Shown here piece after piece: positions 14,401-24,635 of a stretch of DNA of 64,000 nucleotides (its first letter is position 1; each line of letters starts with the position of its first letter). The stretch is taken from the NCBI GenBank assembly GCA_021292105.1, contig CM037870.1:17105087-17169086 (forward strand), written 5' to 3'. This stretch comes from Anadara kagoshimensis (Eukaryota > Mollusca > Bivalvia > Arcoida > Arcidae). A program made the translations under genes and the position numbers. The notes under the pieces are model-generated. The model had not been told where the DNA came from. It did not search any database and was given only the letters and a program-made list of their open reading frames with translations.

Positions 14401-17400
14401 AGGCCACTTTTATTGGTTCCCTTGGGTGGCCTTTATAGAAGGTCTGACTGTACATGTAAATGGAAGAATCTTGACTGGGGCATAAAATACACATACTGTA
14501 CTCAACTCTACTCTCATTCTTTACAGCCTCGTTTTGATCACAACTTACGTGACAGAAATGGAGATACTCCTTTGATGGTGGCATGTAAAATGGGGAAGAT
14601 AGAACCTGTGAAGTTTCTTCTGCAGTCTGCTGTTTACCCACAATGCATTGTGGAGGAAGTAGATGGGTAATGAATCATTTAACATACAAATTTTATTTTA
14701 GTATGCATGTAAGGAGGATATTTTATAGAATTAGTGGGAGAGTCAGCGTTCAGTGTTAAATTAAGGGGTTAATGTACATGTACTGTGTATATATTAATTT
14801 TAGTGTGTACAAATTTAATTGAAAATAATAATTAAGGAATATTCATGTAGACTTGAATTTTCATAAATCTTGTGAATCACCTTGTGCATTATGATTGTAT
14901 TTAATTTTATGATGGATTTAAATAAGCACTACTTTATCATCACAAAAATTGCAAAAATAAACTGCTAAAATTGAATATGTAGATTGTAATTAATAGACAT
15001 GTAGTGGATGTGCAAGGAAATTAGGCTTTCAGTTAACTTTCTTAAGATGGGTTGTTTTCTCTGGGCACTCCAGTTTCCTCCACCATCTAAAAACTGACCG
15101 TCTGGATAAGTGTAAAACATCATTACATTATACATGTCGTACATCACTCCACTCCTGAAAGAAAGTGAAGTACATTGGAATTGGGAACCTGTCTAAACTG
15201 AACACTTTTGAGATAAACAATTTTAAGAATAAAAATTTTGGGAATTCTTTTGTTAGAAATTTTTGTTTTATTTACAGAGAAGAAAATCAGTCAGATGTAG
15301 ATTCTGGTATACTCTTAACATCTGAATACAGATCAACTCCAATAACGGAAGGTAAATTTCTGAATGATGTCAGCCATCTGTTTAAGATTTGCAAGTTTTT
15401 GTGAGGCATAAAGCAGTGAAAGTCACTCGCTACTTTGCAATCACTTTTGCTTAGCTGGAAGTCATCTTTATTATGTAAAAGTACACGTTGGAAATAGTGC
15501 ACCCTGTAAATCAATGTGGATAGAATATATCTGTTCTATTGTGACGTACTGTATAAAAATTTCTCAGAGTAACCTTTCCTTAACCTTAATTGACATATGG
15601 CCAGCCATGCCCACAATGTTCAGACAAAGGTCCAGCTGTCTTGAATTACACACAAAAAGAATGAAAACTAGGCCTGAATTGTGCTATTTAATGAAGTCAC
15701 TGACACTGGTACGCCATTTGTTGCCGAGACGCTGCTTTGGTACCATGATGGCGGCCAGCGTCTGAACATAAATGGCATGGCCTACAATGCCTTAATTCTC
15801 TCAATGCCAGGAGGCACACAAGGCTTGGACATCATTTCTCCATGTCGGTCGGTTTGAGGCTTCACGATGTGCCACATTCCAGGTGTTCCAGCCTGCACCA
15901 TTCCGTTCTACTTCAACCATCCTCTGACAAGTTGTTTTAGAACAGCCTTTTTCTTCTACCCCCAGGAGTCCATCCAAGGGCAACAATGCAGTCATCTGTC
16001 TGTCCTTTTCTCAGTACGTGGCTGATCCAGTTCCATCTCTTCCTCTTCGCTTCGTCACTTATCTTCTCGACTTGTGCCATTTCAAGGACTGCTTTGTTAG
16101 TGACATGTTGCTGCCATCATATTTTGTAAATTTTTCCAAGACATTTTGGTTGGAAGGCATCAAGTTTTTGTTCCTCATTTCAAGTCAGCTTCCATGTCTC
16201 ATATCAATAGAGGACTGATAGCACTTAGCATTTGAAGAGTCAGGACTTTGTCTTCTTGTTAATATCTCCTGACTGTAATACGTTGTAGAGTCTCTTGAAG
16301 GCTGCACAGGCTAACCCTAGTCTCTTTTTTGATGTCAATGGTGCCTCCGCCATCTATGGTCACGTTTGCTCCAAGATATATGAAACTTTTCACTTGTTCA
16401 ACTTCGCTCCCACCTATCTTCAGGCTTACTTCACTTCAAAGTAAAGTATTTGTAATAACTATGTAGAGTGTTATATGGAATTATAGATCATTTTGTTCAA
16501 GTATGTTCTTGTTTACATTTACAGAAGATTTAGTCAGAAGTATTGACAATGTTGTCCTTGACAATGGGCAACAGTTCCTAAAGAGCGAGGATTTCAGTAA
16601 ATCCCCCAGGTTTGTAAATTATTATACATTATAAAACAAGCTTACATATTTTTATATAGGATTTTAAGCTCACCTGTACAAAGCTCAAAAGGCCCTTTAT
16701 CATATTACTGAAACGAGTGTTAACATCTGCATCAGCATCCAGTTTTCAAGTTTTTGGCAATCAGTTTTCTATAGATTAGGTGAACTTGGTGGACAAGAGG
16801 TCTAAAACATGTACTTTAGGATCACAATGCCTCTAAGTGCCTAGGTTCAAACCCCTCTTTGGCAGAACCTTAAGCATGAGAAAGTTGGACAGTTAGCTTG
16901 CCAAAGTTTGTTGGTCTTCTCCAGGTACTCCGGAATCCTCCACCATCCTTAAACTGATTGCAAAAATCTTGACTTTGGTGTGTAACACGATTACTCCACT
17001 CCACTCTGCTTTTTTTCTGTCAGGTCTTGTTAAAATGTTTTGTCACCATATAAAATTTTAGCCATACTAAAATGTATTGAAAGTACCAAGAGAGTAACTC
17101 ATATTTGTTGAACTCAAAACTTTTTGATGATATATATTTATTTATAATTAATGTTGTCATATTGTAGATATTTGTCCATGTAGGTGAACACTGTAACCTT
17201 ATTATTTTCAATAAAGTTGATTATTATTATTATATTTATTATAATTATTATTATTGTTATTATTTTTATTATTATTATTATAACCAAGCACTTTATGCTT
17301 TGGACATTTTTGGAACCCTACAATTTGGTTTTTCTTATTTCAGAATTGAACAACAGACTTTAGCTAAATCTTCCAGCAGATTGGAATCATTGCTGTCAGA

Positions 17401-19850
17401 TGTTGACAAACCTAAAGGACTATCTATTTATCATGGTAAGAAAATATATCTAAAATTTGCCACCTCATGATTCACATGCCAGATGTGCATTATTGGATGA
17501 TAAAACATGTGTTCTGTAGCAATATAGCTACACAGTATACTATGTAACATATACAGGTTAAGAGATGTTACTACTGTCTCACGTATTTTGTACTTTTTAG
17601 GGAAATTGTAGAGCTCTTTGCTTTACAAAAGGTTGACATGTGCTTGATTCCTTGCATCGGGGAAAGGATATTTTTCATTGTTACTAGTATTTGCATACCA
17701 AATGATGCCTAAAAATGGGATCCCGCATTTCAATAAGACACCCACTTCAGGAAAGAGCCCCCCCCCCAAAAAAAAAAAAAATAAAAAAATATATGGTGAG
17801 ATAACCCAGAAATGAAGAAAGTATTGCTGACGAGTCGACTGATGTTGACATTTAATTTTCAATTTAATATTTTTAATCTACATGTAGATGGGATGATTAG
17901 CCATGTTTGTGCAGTAAACTTGTTTGATGGTTGTACACCATTGCATAGATGTCTGGAAGGGGGAGATAACCCAGAAATCATGAAATTACTGCTGGCTACT
18001 GATGTGACATCAATAAACATACAGAATTCAATGGGACTAGCACCTGTACATTTAGCTTGTCAACTTCAGAGAAAGAAGACCCTAGAGGTTATTCTGGTAA
18101 GATAGATTTTTTAATGAGTTTTGTACCACAGTAAAGGTTATTTCACTTATATCAAGGCAGTCATTTCTGGGATGGTGGAGGAAACTGGAGTTCCCAGAGA
18201 AAAACCATTGACTTTAAACACCCAACTGACAAACTTTCTCACACGATGATACAGCACCACCAAATTGAATACAATTTTAATGTTCTGACATAGATCCATG
18301 AAATTTATGCTTATTCAAATCCACATGAATTGACGCATACAATAATTTGGGCAAGACTTTGTACACATTAAAATTGATACATTTATAGTATATTTCCTGA
18401 ATAAAATAATGAATGTAATGTATAGTGACTAAGTCAAATGTGTTATTATCTCTGCTTTTATTGGCGATGTTCATCTATTTAGTTATTTCAAATTTTAAGC
18501 CTAATTTACTTGTGTTATTTTTCAGAAAACCGAAGGAATTGATATTAATATATTAACACTAGATGGTTTACTGGCCGAGGAAATGACCTCTAATAAAAAT
18601 ATCATAAAAACTGTACATAAAGCTAGGAAAGGACAACCCGTCAGGTAAGCTGTTTACATTTATTAAATGAAATAAATTAAATTAAATGACCGCCTGAAAA
18701 ACCACTTGTCCATTAAGGTCAGTATTTAAGTGTTTTTGATTCATGTTTTATCCAAAAAGAACCTCTATATAAAGACCACTTGTAGATTAAGACCAGTTTT
18801 TCATTTTGTTTTGGTCTTGTTGTATGATATACTATGTGGTCTGGGGAGACATGGTTCCAAAACATGGCCCCACCACTTAAATCTATCTGTCACAGGGGTT
18901 CTACAATAACTTTATATCATGCTTGTCCATTTGGACAAGTGGAAATAAATTTCACTTGTCCCAATGTAAAATAACCACTTGTCCTGTCGGACATGCATGA
19001 TCACACTTTCACTTGTCCACAGCCAAAGCTGACTGGTATCAGACAATCGGACAAACGTTATTGCCGAGCCCTGATTCAGTGGTCGAGCAGTCTAAATTGT
19101 GTGTTAACGGATCACAGCACCTCTCACTGCCCAGTGTCAAATTCCACTCGGGAGAGACCCTAGTGTGAAAAAGTTTGTCAGTTTGCTTGTTGAAGGTTTG
19201 TGGTTTTCTCCAGGCACTCCTATTTCCTCCACCATTGATGAACTGACCACCTTAATATAAGTGAAAGAATCTTGACAGGGGCGTAAAACTACAGTACTCC
19301 ACTCTCTGCCACATATCTTACATAATTTTTAAAGAATTTTTTATACCCCTTCCTCGATGAAGAAGGAGGTATAAAAGGTTTACCTCTGTCAGTCTGTCTA
19401 TCTGAAACAAAACAATTCTCAGCAACTACTAAACACAGCCACTTGAAATTTTGTATGCGTGTTCAGTATAAGTTTGCATGCCACAAGTTCTGATTTTAAG
19501 TCTGCCAGATATGTACTTTCTGTTTACAGACTAATTTTATTTTTGGACAATTACGGACATGTTATTACGGTCAATAGTTGAAGTAAAGTGTGGATATACT
19601 AAATGAGCAGTAGCTCACAGATTTCTCTCTTTTTTTTGAAAATGAAGTGTATTATTATTGTGCTTTTAACATTTGTTTCAGACCCAGAATACAAAGTTTT
19701 GTTAGTGCAATGTCTCCATCAATCCCGGACTCTGGACCCAATTTAAATCCACCTAGCACACAAGAGGCTTCCAGCATCAATTTTGAAAAGGTTCACAATA
19801 GATATGAAACCATGAGAAAAGACAGCTCTAAAAGAATTGATAATAAATGA
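127..19850 (+). CDS. Ankyrin-repeat protein gene, 3' part, 21 exons (5' end outside window)
   Basis: Exons: 127-311, 885-957, 1299-1426, 1780-1883, 2803-2962, 3687-3781, 4397-4490, 5465-5559, 6070-6190, 7848-7918, 8683-8788, 9155-9229, 10211-10421, 13192-13397, 14527-14666, 15278-15351, 16525-16609, 17344-17435, 17888-18096, 18526-18644 and 19682-19850 (stop TGA 19848-19850). Every junction has AG/GT borders and matching phase. The joined sequence is 2612 nt, which is 2 nt of a split codon plus 870 codons including the stop, with no internal stop. About a dozen ankyrin-like repeats are visible, for example TPLMLAAKEGD, ALHYAAQNNH, ALSMAAQKGHADVVNILL, VLHIAAKMGHLDVLEYLL, TPLMVACKMGK and TPLHRCLEGGD. 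The section from exons 16 to 18 is a non-repeat acidic/serine-rich linker, and the last 56 residues are polar with no recognised domain. Ankyrin repeats usually mediate protein-protein binding; no partner can be inferred. There is no kinase, GTPase or membrane segment in this part, and the start codon lies upstream of the window. I do not recognise the orthologue. Confidence 0.88.
987..1001. repeat. Short (GA)n microsatellite
   Basis: A GAGAGA run in intron 2 of the ankyrin gene, just 3' of exon 885-957. A second short run lies at about 1201-1213, flanking a minus-strand SINE body. Confidence 0.85.
1012..1200 (-). mobile_element. SINE family 2 copy, 5'-truncated
   Basis: Read on the minus strand this matches the body shared by many copies in the window: a 'tcctagtgcgagaaagtttgtcag' type stretch, then 'ctccaatatcc...caccatccc', then 'tgaaataatcttgacc'. 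It lies in an ankyrin-gene intron. The tRNA-like head is poorly preserved here. Confidence 0.6.
1830..2095 (+). repeat. 54-bp in-frame tandem repeat over an ankyrin exon end and its splice donor
   Basis: The last half of exon 4 of the ankyrin gene (through GTCAG at 1883) plus the first bases of the intron is repeated with an exact 54-bp period. Donor GT dinucleotides lie at 1884, 1938, 1992 and 2046. A fifth, partial unit ends in a perfect AG/GTAAGT donor at 2091. Because 54 is a multiple of three, the frame stays open through all units, and every donor is in phase 2, so each could join the next exon at 2803. Units 2-5 share CACTATGCCACCC where the original exon has CACTACGCAGCCC, so they arose from one another after the first duplication. 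Confidence 0.85.
2098..2320 (+). mobile_element. SINE family 1 remnant
   Basis: It begins with a tRNA-like GTAGCTCAAAG...GGTTCAAACTC stretch (box A and box B-like). It continues with the family-1 body words 'actaaagaaccctcccagca' and 'cagtgcacaacattggcaa', also seen at 5730-5950. It directly follows the amplified exon-4 repeat. Confidence 0.5.
3000..3245 (-). mobile_element. SINE family 1 fragment
   Basis: The minus-strand body is recognisable by 'aagaatatttcacttatgtcgaaacatcaccagctat', the reverse of the 3' end of the family-1 copy at 5730-5950. The tRNA-like head is not preserved. It lies in the intron between ankyrin exons 5 and 6. Confidence 0.5.
3308..3430 (+). mobile_element. SINE family 2 head
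   Basis: The tRNA-like start GATGGCTCAGTGTTTTAAAGTG (box A-like) is followed by GGTTTCAATCC (box B-like) and the family body 'agatcctagtgtgagaaa'. It is truncated after about 120 bp. It lies in the ankyrin-gene intron between exons 5 and 6. Confidence 0.6.
5730..5951 (+). mobile_element. tRNA-derived SINE, family 1 (fairly complete copy)
   Basis: The head ATTAATTGGTAGGGTGC resembles a tRNA box A, and GGTTTGAGCCCC about 40 bp later resembles box B; together they form an internal RNA polymerase III promoter. The body runs through 'aagaaccctgctgtataatgcc' and 'cacctatagctggtgatg' to the tail 'ctcgatataagtgaaatat'. The same tail recurs at 8040 (minus), 4750 and 35860. The copy sits in the intron between exons 8 and 9 of the ankyrin gene. 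Confidence 0.7.
6640..7235. repeat. Polypyrimidine tract (CCCTAACCC / CCCTATCCC-type minisatellite)
   Basis: About 600 bp consist almost only of C and T with sparse A on the plus strand, built from units such as TTCCCCTATCCCTCC and TTCCCCTAACCCCC. The minus strand is therefore G-run-rich. Long open frames here (for example 6586-6912 plus and 6863-7219 minus) come from the composition. It lies in the intron between ankyrin exons 9 and 10. Confidence 0.9.
8012..8285 (-). mobile_element. tRNA-derived SINE, family 1, near full length
   Basis: Read on the minus strand the head is CCACTGAGGTAGCTCAGTT followed by GGTAGAG and a box B-like TTCAATCCCTGG, very close to real tRNA promoter sequence. The body ends in 'gtttcgatataagtgaaatattcttgact'. 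It appears to split an older tRNA-like repeat: its box B-like part is at about 7975-8000 and its box A-like part at about 8290-8330. Confidence 0.75.
9325..9735. mobile_element. Possible MITE with TTTTCCGGTGAATATCA ends
   Basis: TTTTTCCGGTGAATATCA near 9328 is repeated inverted as TGATATTCACCGGAAAA near 9715-9733. Additional inverted AT-rich words (TTTATTATATAATT near 9378, AATTATATAATAAA near 9803) flank or overlap the right part. There is no coding capacity. It lies in the intron between ankyrin exons 12 and 13. Confidence 0.45.
10708..10936. mobile_element. MITE with TACTGTAAA ends
   Basis: The left end TACTGTAAACTGTAAACCAA and the right end TTGATTTACAGTA are inverted relatives. The interior is rich in 'tttcgcaa / cgcgaaa' words. 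The same end and interior style recurs at 61273-61538, so this is a dispersed non-autonomous DNA element. Confidence 0.6.
11208..13028 (+). mobile_element. Bivalve-type element with AGCTCACCTGAGC 5' end and 166-bp tandem core
   Basis: The 5' end AGCTCACCTGAGCC can pair with GGCTCAAGTGAGCT a few bases downstream. The 3' end reads TTGCTCAGGTGAGCGATGTG, then GGCCCCTGGGCCTCTTGTTT with CCC/GGG pairing. Between them is the 166-bp tandem array (11523-12545), then about 400 bp of unrelated AT-rich DNA (12546-12900). I associate sequences of this kind with a very abundant bivalve repeat, from memory and unverified. No ORF is present. It lies in the intron between ankyrin exons 13 and 14. Confidence 0.7.
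11523..12545 (+). repeat. 166-bp tandem repeat with a 498-bp higher-order unit
   Basis: The word GTGTAGATTCAAGTTTGTTC occurs at 11523, 11689, 11855, 12021, 12187, 12353 and 12519, so the spacing is exactly 166 bp each time with no indels. Monomer variants follow the order A-B-C-A-B-C: 'aggaggtatatag' type, 'ggtcacaag...atataaag' type and 'catagtccctggggg' type. The higher-order unit is thus 498 bp. Confidence 0.9.
13461..13522 (-). repeat. tRNA-like SINE head
   Basis: On the minus strand: GGTTAGCTCAGTGGTAGAGC (box A) and, 30-odd bases later, GGATTCGATCTCC (box B). It is probably the head of a SINE rather than a working tRNA gene, because the 5' and 3' ends do not form a clear acceptor stem. 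A second copy of the same kind lies about 220 bp away. Confidence 0.55.
13681..13743 (-). repeat. Second tRNA-like SINE head
   Basis: On the minus strand: GGGTAGCTCAGTGGTAGTGC (box A) and GGGTTCAATTACC (box B), flanked by 'gctatat' as in the copy at 13461-13522. The repeated layout suggests two tandem SINE insertions of one family. Confidence 0.55.
14072..14330 (+). mobile_element. SINE family 2 copy
   Basis: The family words occur in order: 'gcacctctcactgcttaggt', 'cctaggttcgaatcac', 'agatcctagtctgagaaagtt', 'ttctccaggcactcc', 'agtttcctccac' and 'gaactgactgcctcaatata'. It lies in the intron before ankyrin exon 15 (14527). Confidence 0.65.
15590..16440 (-). mobile_element. LINE reverse-transcriptase C-terminal remnant
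   Basis: Frame-broken minus-strand translation gives words typical of the end of RTE-like endonuclease-reverse-transcriptase proteins. In order they are a KRLGLACAAFKRL type stretch, a VLSVLYYGLKTW type stretch, a KRKRWNWISHVLRKG type stretch and an ALGWTPGGRRKR type stretch. Stops and frameshifts interrupt the frame, so it is dead. It lies in the intron between ankyrin exons 16 and 17. The family assignment (RTE/related clade) is from memory of the motif order. Confidence 0.65.
16788..17015 (+). mobile_element. SINE family 2 copy
   Basis: The head-to-tail family words are present: 'atgcctctaagtgcctaggttcaaacccc', 'gcatgagaaagttgg', 'ggtcttctccaggtactcc', 'cctccaccatcc' and 'aatcttgactttggtgtgtaa'. 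It lies in the intron between exons 17 and 18 of the ankyrin gene. Confidence 0.65.
17216..17282. repeat. (ATT)n microsatellite
   Basis: An imperfect TTA/ATT trinucleotide run lies about 60 bp before the acceptor of ankyrin exon 18 (17344). Confidence 0.9.
17806..17852 (+). repeat. Decayed partial copy of an ankyrin exon
   Basis: AGATAACCCAGAAAT at 17800-17815 is identical to the start of the ankyrin segment near 17965 inside exon 17888-18096. The following ~35 bp align with it with gaps ('gaagaaagtattgctgac' against 'catgaaattactgctggc', then 'ctgatgttgacat' against 'ctgatgtgacat'). This intronic copy ends at TAA and seems non-coding. Confidence 0.5.
18893..19073. mobile_element. Possible MITE with CAGGG...CAATAAC ends
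   Basis: CAGGGGTTCTACAATAACTT on the left and AACGTTATTGCCGAGCCCTG on the right are imperfect inverted repeats. The interior repeats ACTTGTCC words in both orientations. The CAGGG-type terminus would fit a hAT-derived MITE, but no convincing 8-bp target duplication is visible. Confidence 0.4.
19076..19312 (+). mobile_element. SINE family 2 copy
   Basis: Contains 'cacagcacctctcactgccc', 'gagaccctagtgtgaaaaagtttgtcagtttgct', 'tggttttctccaggcactcc', 'ttcctccaccat', 'ctgaccaccttaatataagtg' and 'aatcttgacaggggcgtaaaac', which is the full family-2 body. It lies in the last intron of the ankyrin gene. Confidence 0.7.
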
Positions 19851-22090
19851 ACAATTGGTTGTTGCTTTTCATTTTCCTTTCTGCTTGACAATTGTTTTTC
19901 CATCATTGCCAAGAATCACTTATCAAAAACTCAGAAGTAACTTTTAAAATATTGAAACAGATGATGTTTTTAGGAACCTTAATTTAATTTTTGCTACTCA
20001 GTGGTGTTAGAAAGCAAGTCACAATCTTATATCTGTGATAAAATAGAAGCATTTCTCCTTGTAGAAATCTTTTTGTGCTTGCTCGAATTACATGTGGTGA
20101 ATGTATCACTTGGTTGCTTTGCCATCTTGTGATGTGTTCTTTCGAATGTGAACTCCAGCCCTGGTATTGTTCAACAATATACAACAGGTAAATGTTCATT
20201 ATTTTTTAATTAATACATAGTTTTTTTTTCTTTTTTCATAGAAAGAAAATCAAAATTCATAATATATTAATTTATTTTAGTAAAACATTTTGTTTGATGG
20301 AAATTTTTCTGATATTAGTAGAGTAGAACCAGATTACTTCAGACACCTTTTGGGTTAACTAGTATTGATAAGCATTAGGGGTTATCTCACTTGTTAACTA
20401 GCCATTGTACTTAGAAACCATAAAACCTCAATGTTCATTCTAAAAGGGGGCTATTGATCCCTTATTTTGCCATATTACTCTATAGTTAGGGCCTTAGTCA
20501 GTTGGCCATATTTAATATTAGATGAATGCAAAAATATTGATGTTATAGTGTTGTAGGGGACAGTTTTTGACCCCTTCTAAAAAATCCAAAGTTTTTCACC
20601 TGTAGAAATGCTTAGTTTAGATACTCGTTAAAGTTAGAGGTATTCCTGATAATATGTACCTTGTTAAAAATTCAATTACAATCAGAAATTGAAATAGTCA
20701 ATTTTTACTGGTCAAATTATTAGGATGTTTACCATAATATGGTAAAATGTTTTTTGTCCAAAGAACTTCAGCCATCGGAAGTTACCAGTTTCTGACTCTA
20801 TAATTGGACTGTTTGTTATTTATAGATCCAGAAGTACAGTACTGTGATAATATGTTATAATAGGGTCTAGTCTACGTAGGAATCGACTTAACTTATGATG
20901 AAATAGGATTGTTTTTAAGTAGAGCTGGTCTCGAAAATGACAACACAATTTATAATTGTATTTATTTTACAAGTGTTGTTTAATGTTAAGATTTAATATT
21001 AAGATTAATATACAGATTAATATTGGATTATTAGGACATTATAACTTAATTCCTTAATTTTTTTTCTTCCAATTTTTTTTTTTTTTTTTTGGGGGGGGGG
21101 GGGGGGAAATCTTATTTTTTGAGAGAATTTGTTTTACACATGTATATTGTGCTCCCATTACCATTAGTTTTCATTAAAAAAAAAACACGTTAATCATTAT
21201 TGGACCATTATAACTTAATTTCTTTCTTCAATTTTATTGGGTGTGGAGAGGTTTCTTTATATATGTTAGAGATTTTTTAAAAATATTGTGCATGTGTTCT
21301 TTGTAATGATGTACACATAAATACACACATGTCATTTTAGGCCATTACAACTTAATTTCTTCATTTCCTTCCAATTTTATTGATGGTGTTCTGGATAGCC
21401 AGACATCTTTTTTTTTGTGTTAGACAATTTTTGTATATTATGCACCTATAAATTTTGTCATAAAATACTGCTACATAATTAAAATGAACAAGATCTGCAA
21501 AAACAGTAAAAAGATCTGAAGTTATTTAAAAATGGAGGGCACCACTAAAGTAGATGAAAATTTAAGAATAAATGTATTATGGTCTAATCTCATTACCATA
21601 AATTCCTTTTTTCAGATAACTGTAATATTATATAATGACAAAATGTAGATCGTGTATTAAATTTATTATTTGTGACACTTATGGGCATTTATTCCATTTT
21701 AAGATATTTGTTTACCCATTTTTTTTTACAAACTACATGTATATATGTTTTTGCTAAAGACGATGCACACAAAATCTTCACATTATGTACAGAATCCATG
21801 TTTAAAGGTCACATGTACCAACAGTTAAAAAAAAATTAATAAATGGCTGTATGCATGATTTATGCTAATTTATGCCCGATTCCACATGTTCCAAGAAAAT
21901 AATTAACTAATTTTTTATCAGTTAATGACATTTTATCATAAATTCATTTGATTGAATGGTCTTCAGAAGTGGAGGACTGTCAGTCATGTCTGGATAAATT
22001 CTATCTTCTGCAATTTTGATGCAATATTCTTCATATGTGGAACTGTAGGAAACTAAATGGAATGTAGAGGTTATTTTTAGGGTACCCCAA
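19851..22090. other. Ankyrin-gene 3' flank, no coding gene seen
   Basis: AT-rich sequence after the ankyrin stop codon. Candidate AATAAA signals occur near 21566 and 21838, but I cannot tell which, if any, is used. A T-run followed by a G-run (about 21075-21107) is a simple-sequence block. No ORF here shows protein-like composition. Confidence 0.5.
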
Positions 22091-22094
22091 GATG

Positions 22095-22204
22095 GTACAG
22101 CTCTTGCTTATAGTGCAGTCCCAGGATTCATTTCTGGATGGACTGTCCAGTACAGCTCTTGTCTTTAGTGCAGTCCCAGGATCCAGTTCTGGACGGACTG
22201 TCTG
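22095..22204. repeat. Two-copy 55-bp tandem duplication
   Basis: GTACAGCTCTTG...AGTGCAGTCCCAGGAT...TTCTGGA-GGACTGTC occurs at 22095 and again at 22150. The overlapping 107-codon ORF (22092-22415) has no recognisable domain and crosses AT-rich noncoding-looking sequence. Confidence 0.8.
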
Positions 22205-22840
22205 GTCTCATTTCTTTCTCCAAGCTGTTGCAGTCATAATACCATGTGATATATGTACAGTGTATATTGTATTCAGATATTCTTTTATGGGTAGATGGTC
22301 TTTTTTTGAGCTTTTTGTTATTATTATTTTACAATTTGTTAAAAAAAATTTATATATTATCATTGGTATGTACAGATCTAACAAGATTTTCAAATTTAAA
22401 CTGAATCTGCTATGATACAAGAATTACAGCCTTAGCTCCAGATTCACAATCATTCCTTGACCATGACCAGGTTTTACAATCATTTCTTAACTAAATTAAC
22501 TTATTGAACTAAATTTCTTAATGATTTTTGGTGAATTTTCAAGATGTTCAGGAAATTAAGATATCATTTTGAAAATCACTTCAAATTTATATTCATTTTT
22601 ATTTAGCTTTATTAAAATTATTTCTTTTAACTATGATTTTTGATGAATTTTCAAGGAATTTAAAATATCATTTCGAAGATCACTTCAAGTTTTATCAAAT
22701 TTAAATTTAGTTTTTGTCAAAATCATTTTTTTCTTAAAAAGTTTATAAAAATATGGCCAAAATTTGCTTACCTAATTTAAGGAAAATCTAGCTGGGGGTA
22801 GTTTCGCAATCATTCCTTAACTAAGACATTCCTTAACTTA

Positions 22841-23303
22841 CTGTCAGAGCCGGTCTGTTTGTGACAGTGAAGTTATGCTTTTTTCCATAGAAAACCAAAT
22901 AAATCTGACTAAAAATTGATGTCATTCACTTACTTGTACCTAGTCGTAACAGAAAATCTGTATGCCCATCCGTGATTAGCGTAGAATATTTCTGCACCAA
23001 GCAAAATGTTGGCGCTATAGGTATTTAACATGTTGAACAACCAGGCAAATTATGGACTCTGTTGCACATATGACGTAAAACGTCACCAAGCACATCACTT
23101 CCTGTGTAAACATCGTCATTTTCGCCATGTAAAATCCTAATAGCGCCAACATTTTCCTTTCTACAGAAATACTTTATGACAATTGCAGATGGGCATACAG
23201 ATTTTCAGTTACAACTAGGCACAAGTAAGTGATATTTAGTTTTATTTGATTTTCTATGGAAAAAAGCGTAACTTCACTGTCACAAACAGACCAGCTCTGA
23301 CAG
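22841..23303. mobile_element. Foldback element (MITE) with CTGTCAGAGC ends
   Basis: The arm of about 175 bp starting TTACTGTCAGAGCCGGTCTG at 22838 is repeated inverted ending CAGACCAGCTCTGACAGTAA at 23306. Matching inner words (CTGTATGCCCATC / GATGGGCATACAG, TGTTGGCGCTAT / ATAGCGCCAACA) show the pairing continues to a loop near 23018-23134. There are no ORFs. Confidence 0.85.
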
Positions 23304-23876
23304 TAAATCTAGCCAAATTGAAATCTTAATACTCATAATATGTTATTTTTTAATATATTCAAGATTTAAGGCTTCATTTTGAAGATCACTTCAAACTTAT
23401 AACATTGTATTCCAGTTTTGTCCCAAATTCCATAAAAGATCACCAAAAATTAGCAAAAATAAATTTTAAAAACATGTTCATAGATAAAAAAAAACCATTT
23501 TCAAAATGTTTCAGTTTTGAATGTACATGTGTCATGACATGATATTTGGTACAAATTTGTGAAAAAAGTGTTGTAAAAAGTGATTTACAATGGGTTTGTT
23601 AAGAATTAACATGTATTGATATATAGATCTTTAATAATATATTGTATATTTCCTGTTATATCAGTTATTTTGTTATATCAATGTACTCTTTTATCTCAAG
23701 ATATTTAAATTTTACTCTAATATTTTTTTTAAATTTAATTGAAAATATTTGTTATGTTTTAAGATATCAGTAAACAGGTTTTATGAAATTTATTTCATGT
23801 TATGTTTTTTTTTCATGAGCCCAAAATATGTAGTGAATCTTACAAGTCATTGTGTTTTATCTGGTAGATATTTAAC

Positions 23877-24076
23877 AATGGGGTTTGCCGCTGTACCACG
23901 TGATACCTTCTAACGTGTCTGCGAAACGCTTGTTTCCAATGGACATAGAAACGCACAATATGACGTTTTCCCATGAAAACGATGTTATTCCGGGATTTGT
24001 GACGTTGACGTTTTCCAAAATGTTCCGCACAAACGTTAAGAGGTATTGACTACGTGGTACAGCGGCGAACCCCATT
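23877..24076. mobile_element. Palindromic MITE with AATGGGG ends
   Basis: AATGGGGTTTGCCGCTGTAC on the left matches GTACAGCGGCGAACCCCATT on the right, and inner CACGTGATACC / GGTATTGACTACGTG also pair. The right half recurs in degenerate form at 29695-29795, joined into another MITE. Confidence 0.8.
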
Positions 24077-24635
24077 GAACTGTTTTGAAATTGTGTTCAT
24101 GGTCAATATGAATGCCAAACCTTTGGACCACAAACTGAATAATGCACGATAGCCGATTATCCTGAAAAATCACAACATGTATCAATTTGGTGGTGAAAAT
24201 TTTTCGATTTACACACAGAAACTTTGGATAGACTTTGTGAAGCTGAAAAAGGAATTGATCATCAAACACAAAGGCATTCGATACTCCAAGATGTAAACCA
24301 CCGGGAAACATGGGGCAGCCATTTTGTTTACCAGGTAATAGTTCCCCGGGAATGTGTAATGTGGTCGATTGGCATTCATAGTCGTATGAATTCCAAAAGT
24401 CTAAAACTCAGAGATGTAGGATATAGATATAGATAGGCAAGGTTAATGAATATAAAAAAAAATGAATTACTTCCAGATCTTTTAGCTTTGTGGTAAAACA
24501 CTAGCTTTTCACTTGTGGGTGGGTGGGGGTGGGGGGGTGGGTTGGTTTGATCCTCAGCCAGGGCACTCAGTGAGGATGTTGATTTGATTTTTCAGGTATT
24601 TCCTCTTTACCAGTTTCATGTAGAATTAGACAGCT

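Noticed and set aside
15514..15765. Plus-strand ORF over the LINE remnant
   Set aside because: The recognisable protein words (reverse-transcriptase C-terminus) are on the minus strand; this is the shadow frame.
22092..22415. 107-codon ORF
   Set aside because: Starts inside a tandem duplication, runs into AT-rich noncoding sequence, and shows no domain or splice context.
24036..24436. Overlapping ORFs of 70-91 codons on both strands
   Set aside because: They overlap the end of a palindromic MITE, and no protein-like motif or conserved frame is visible.
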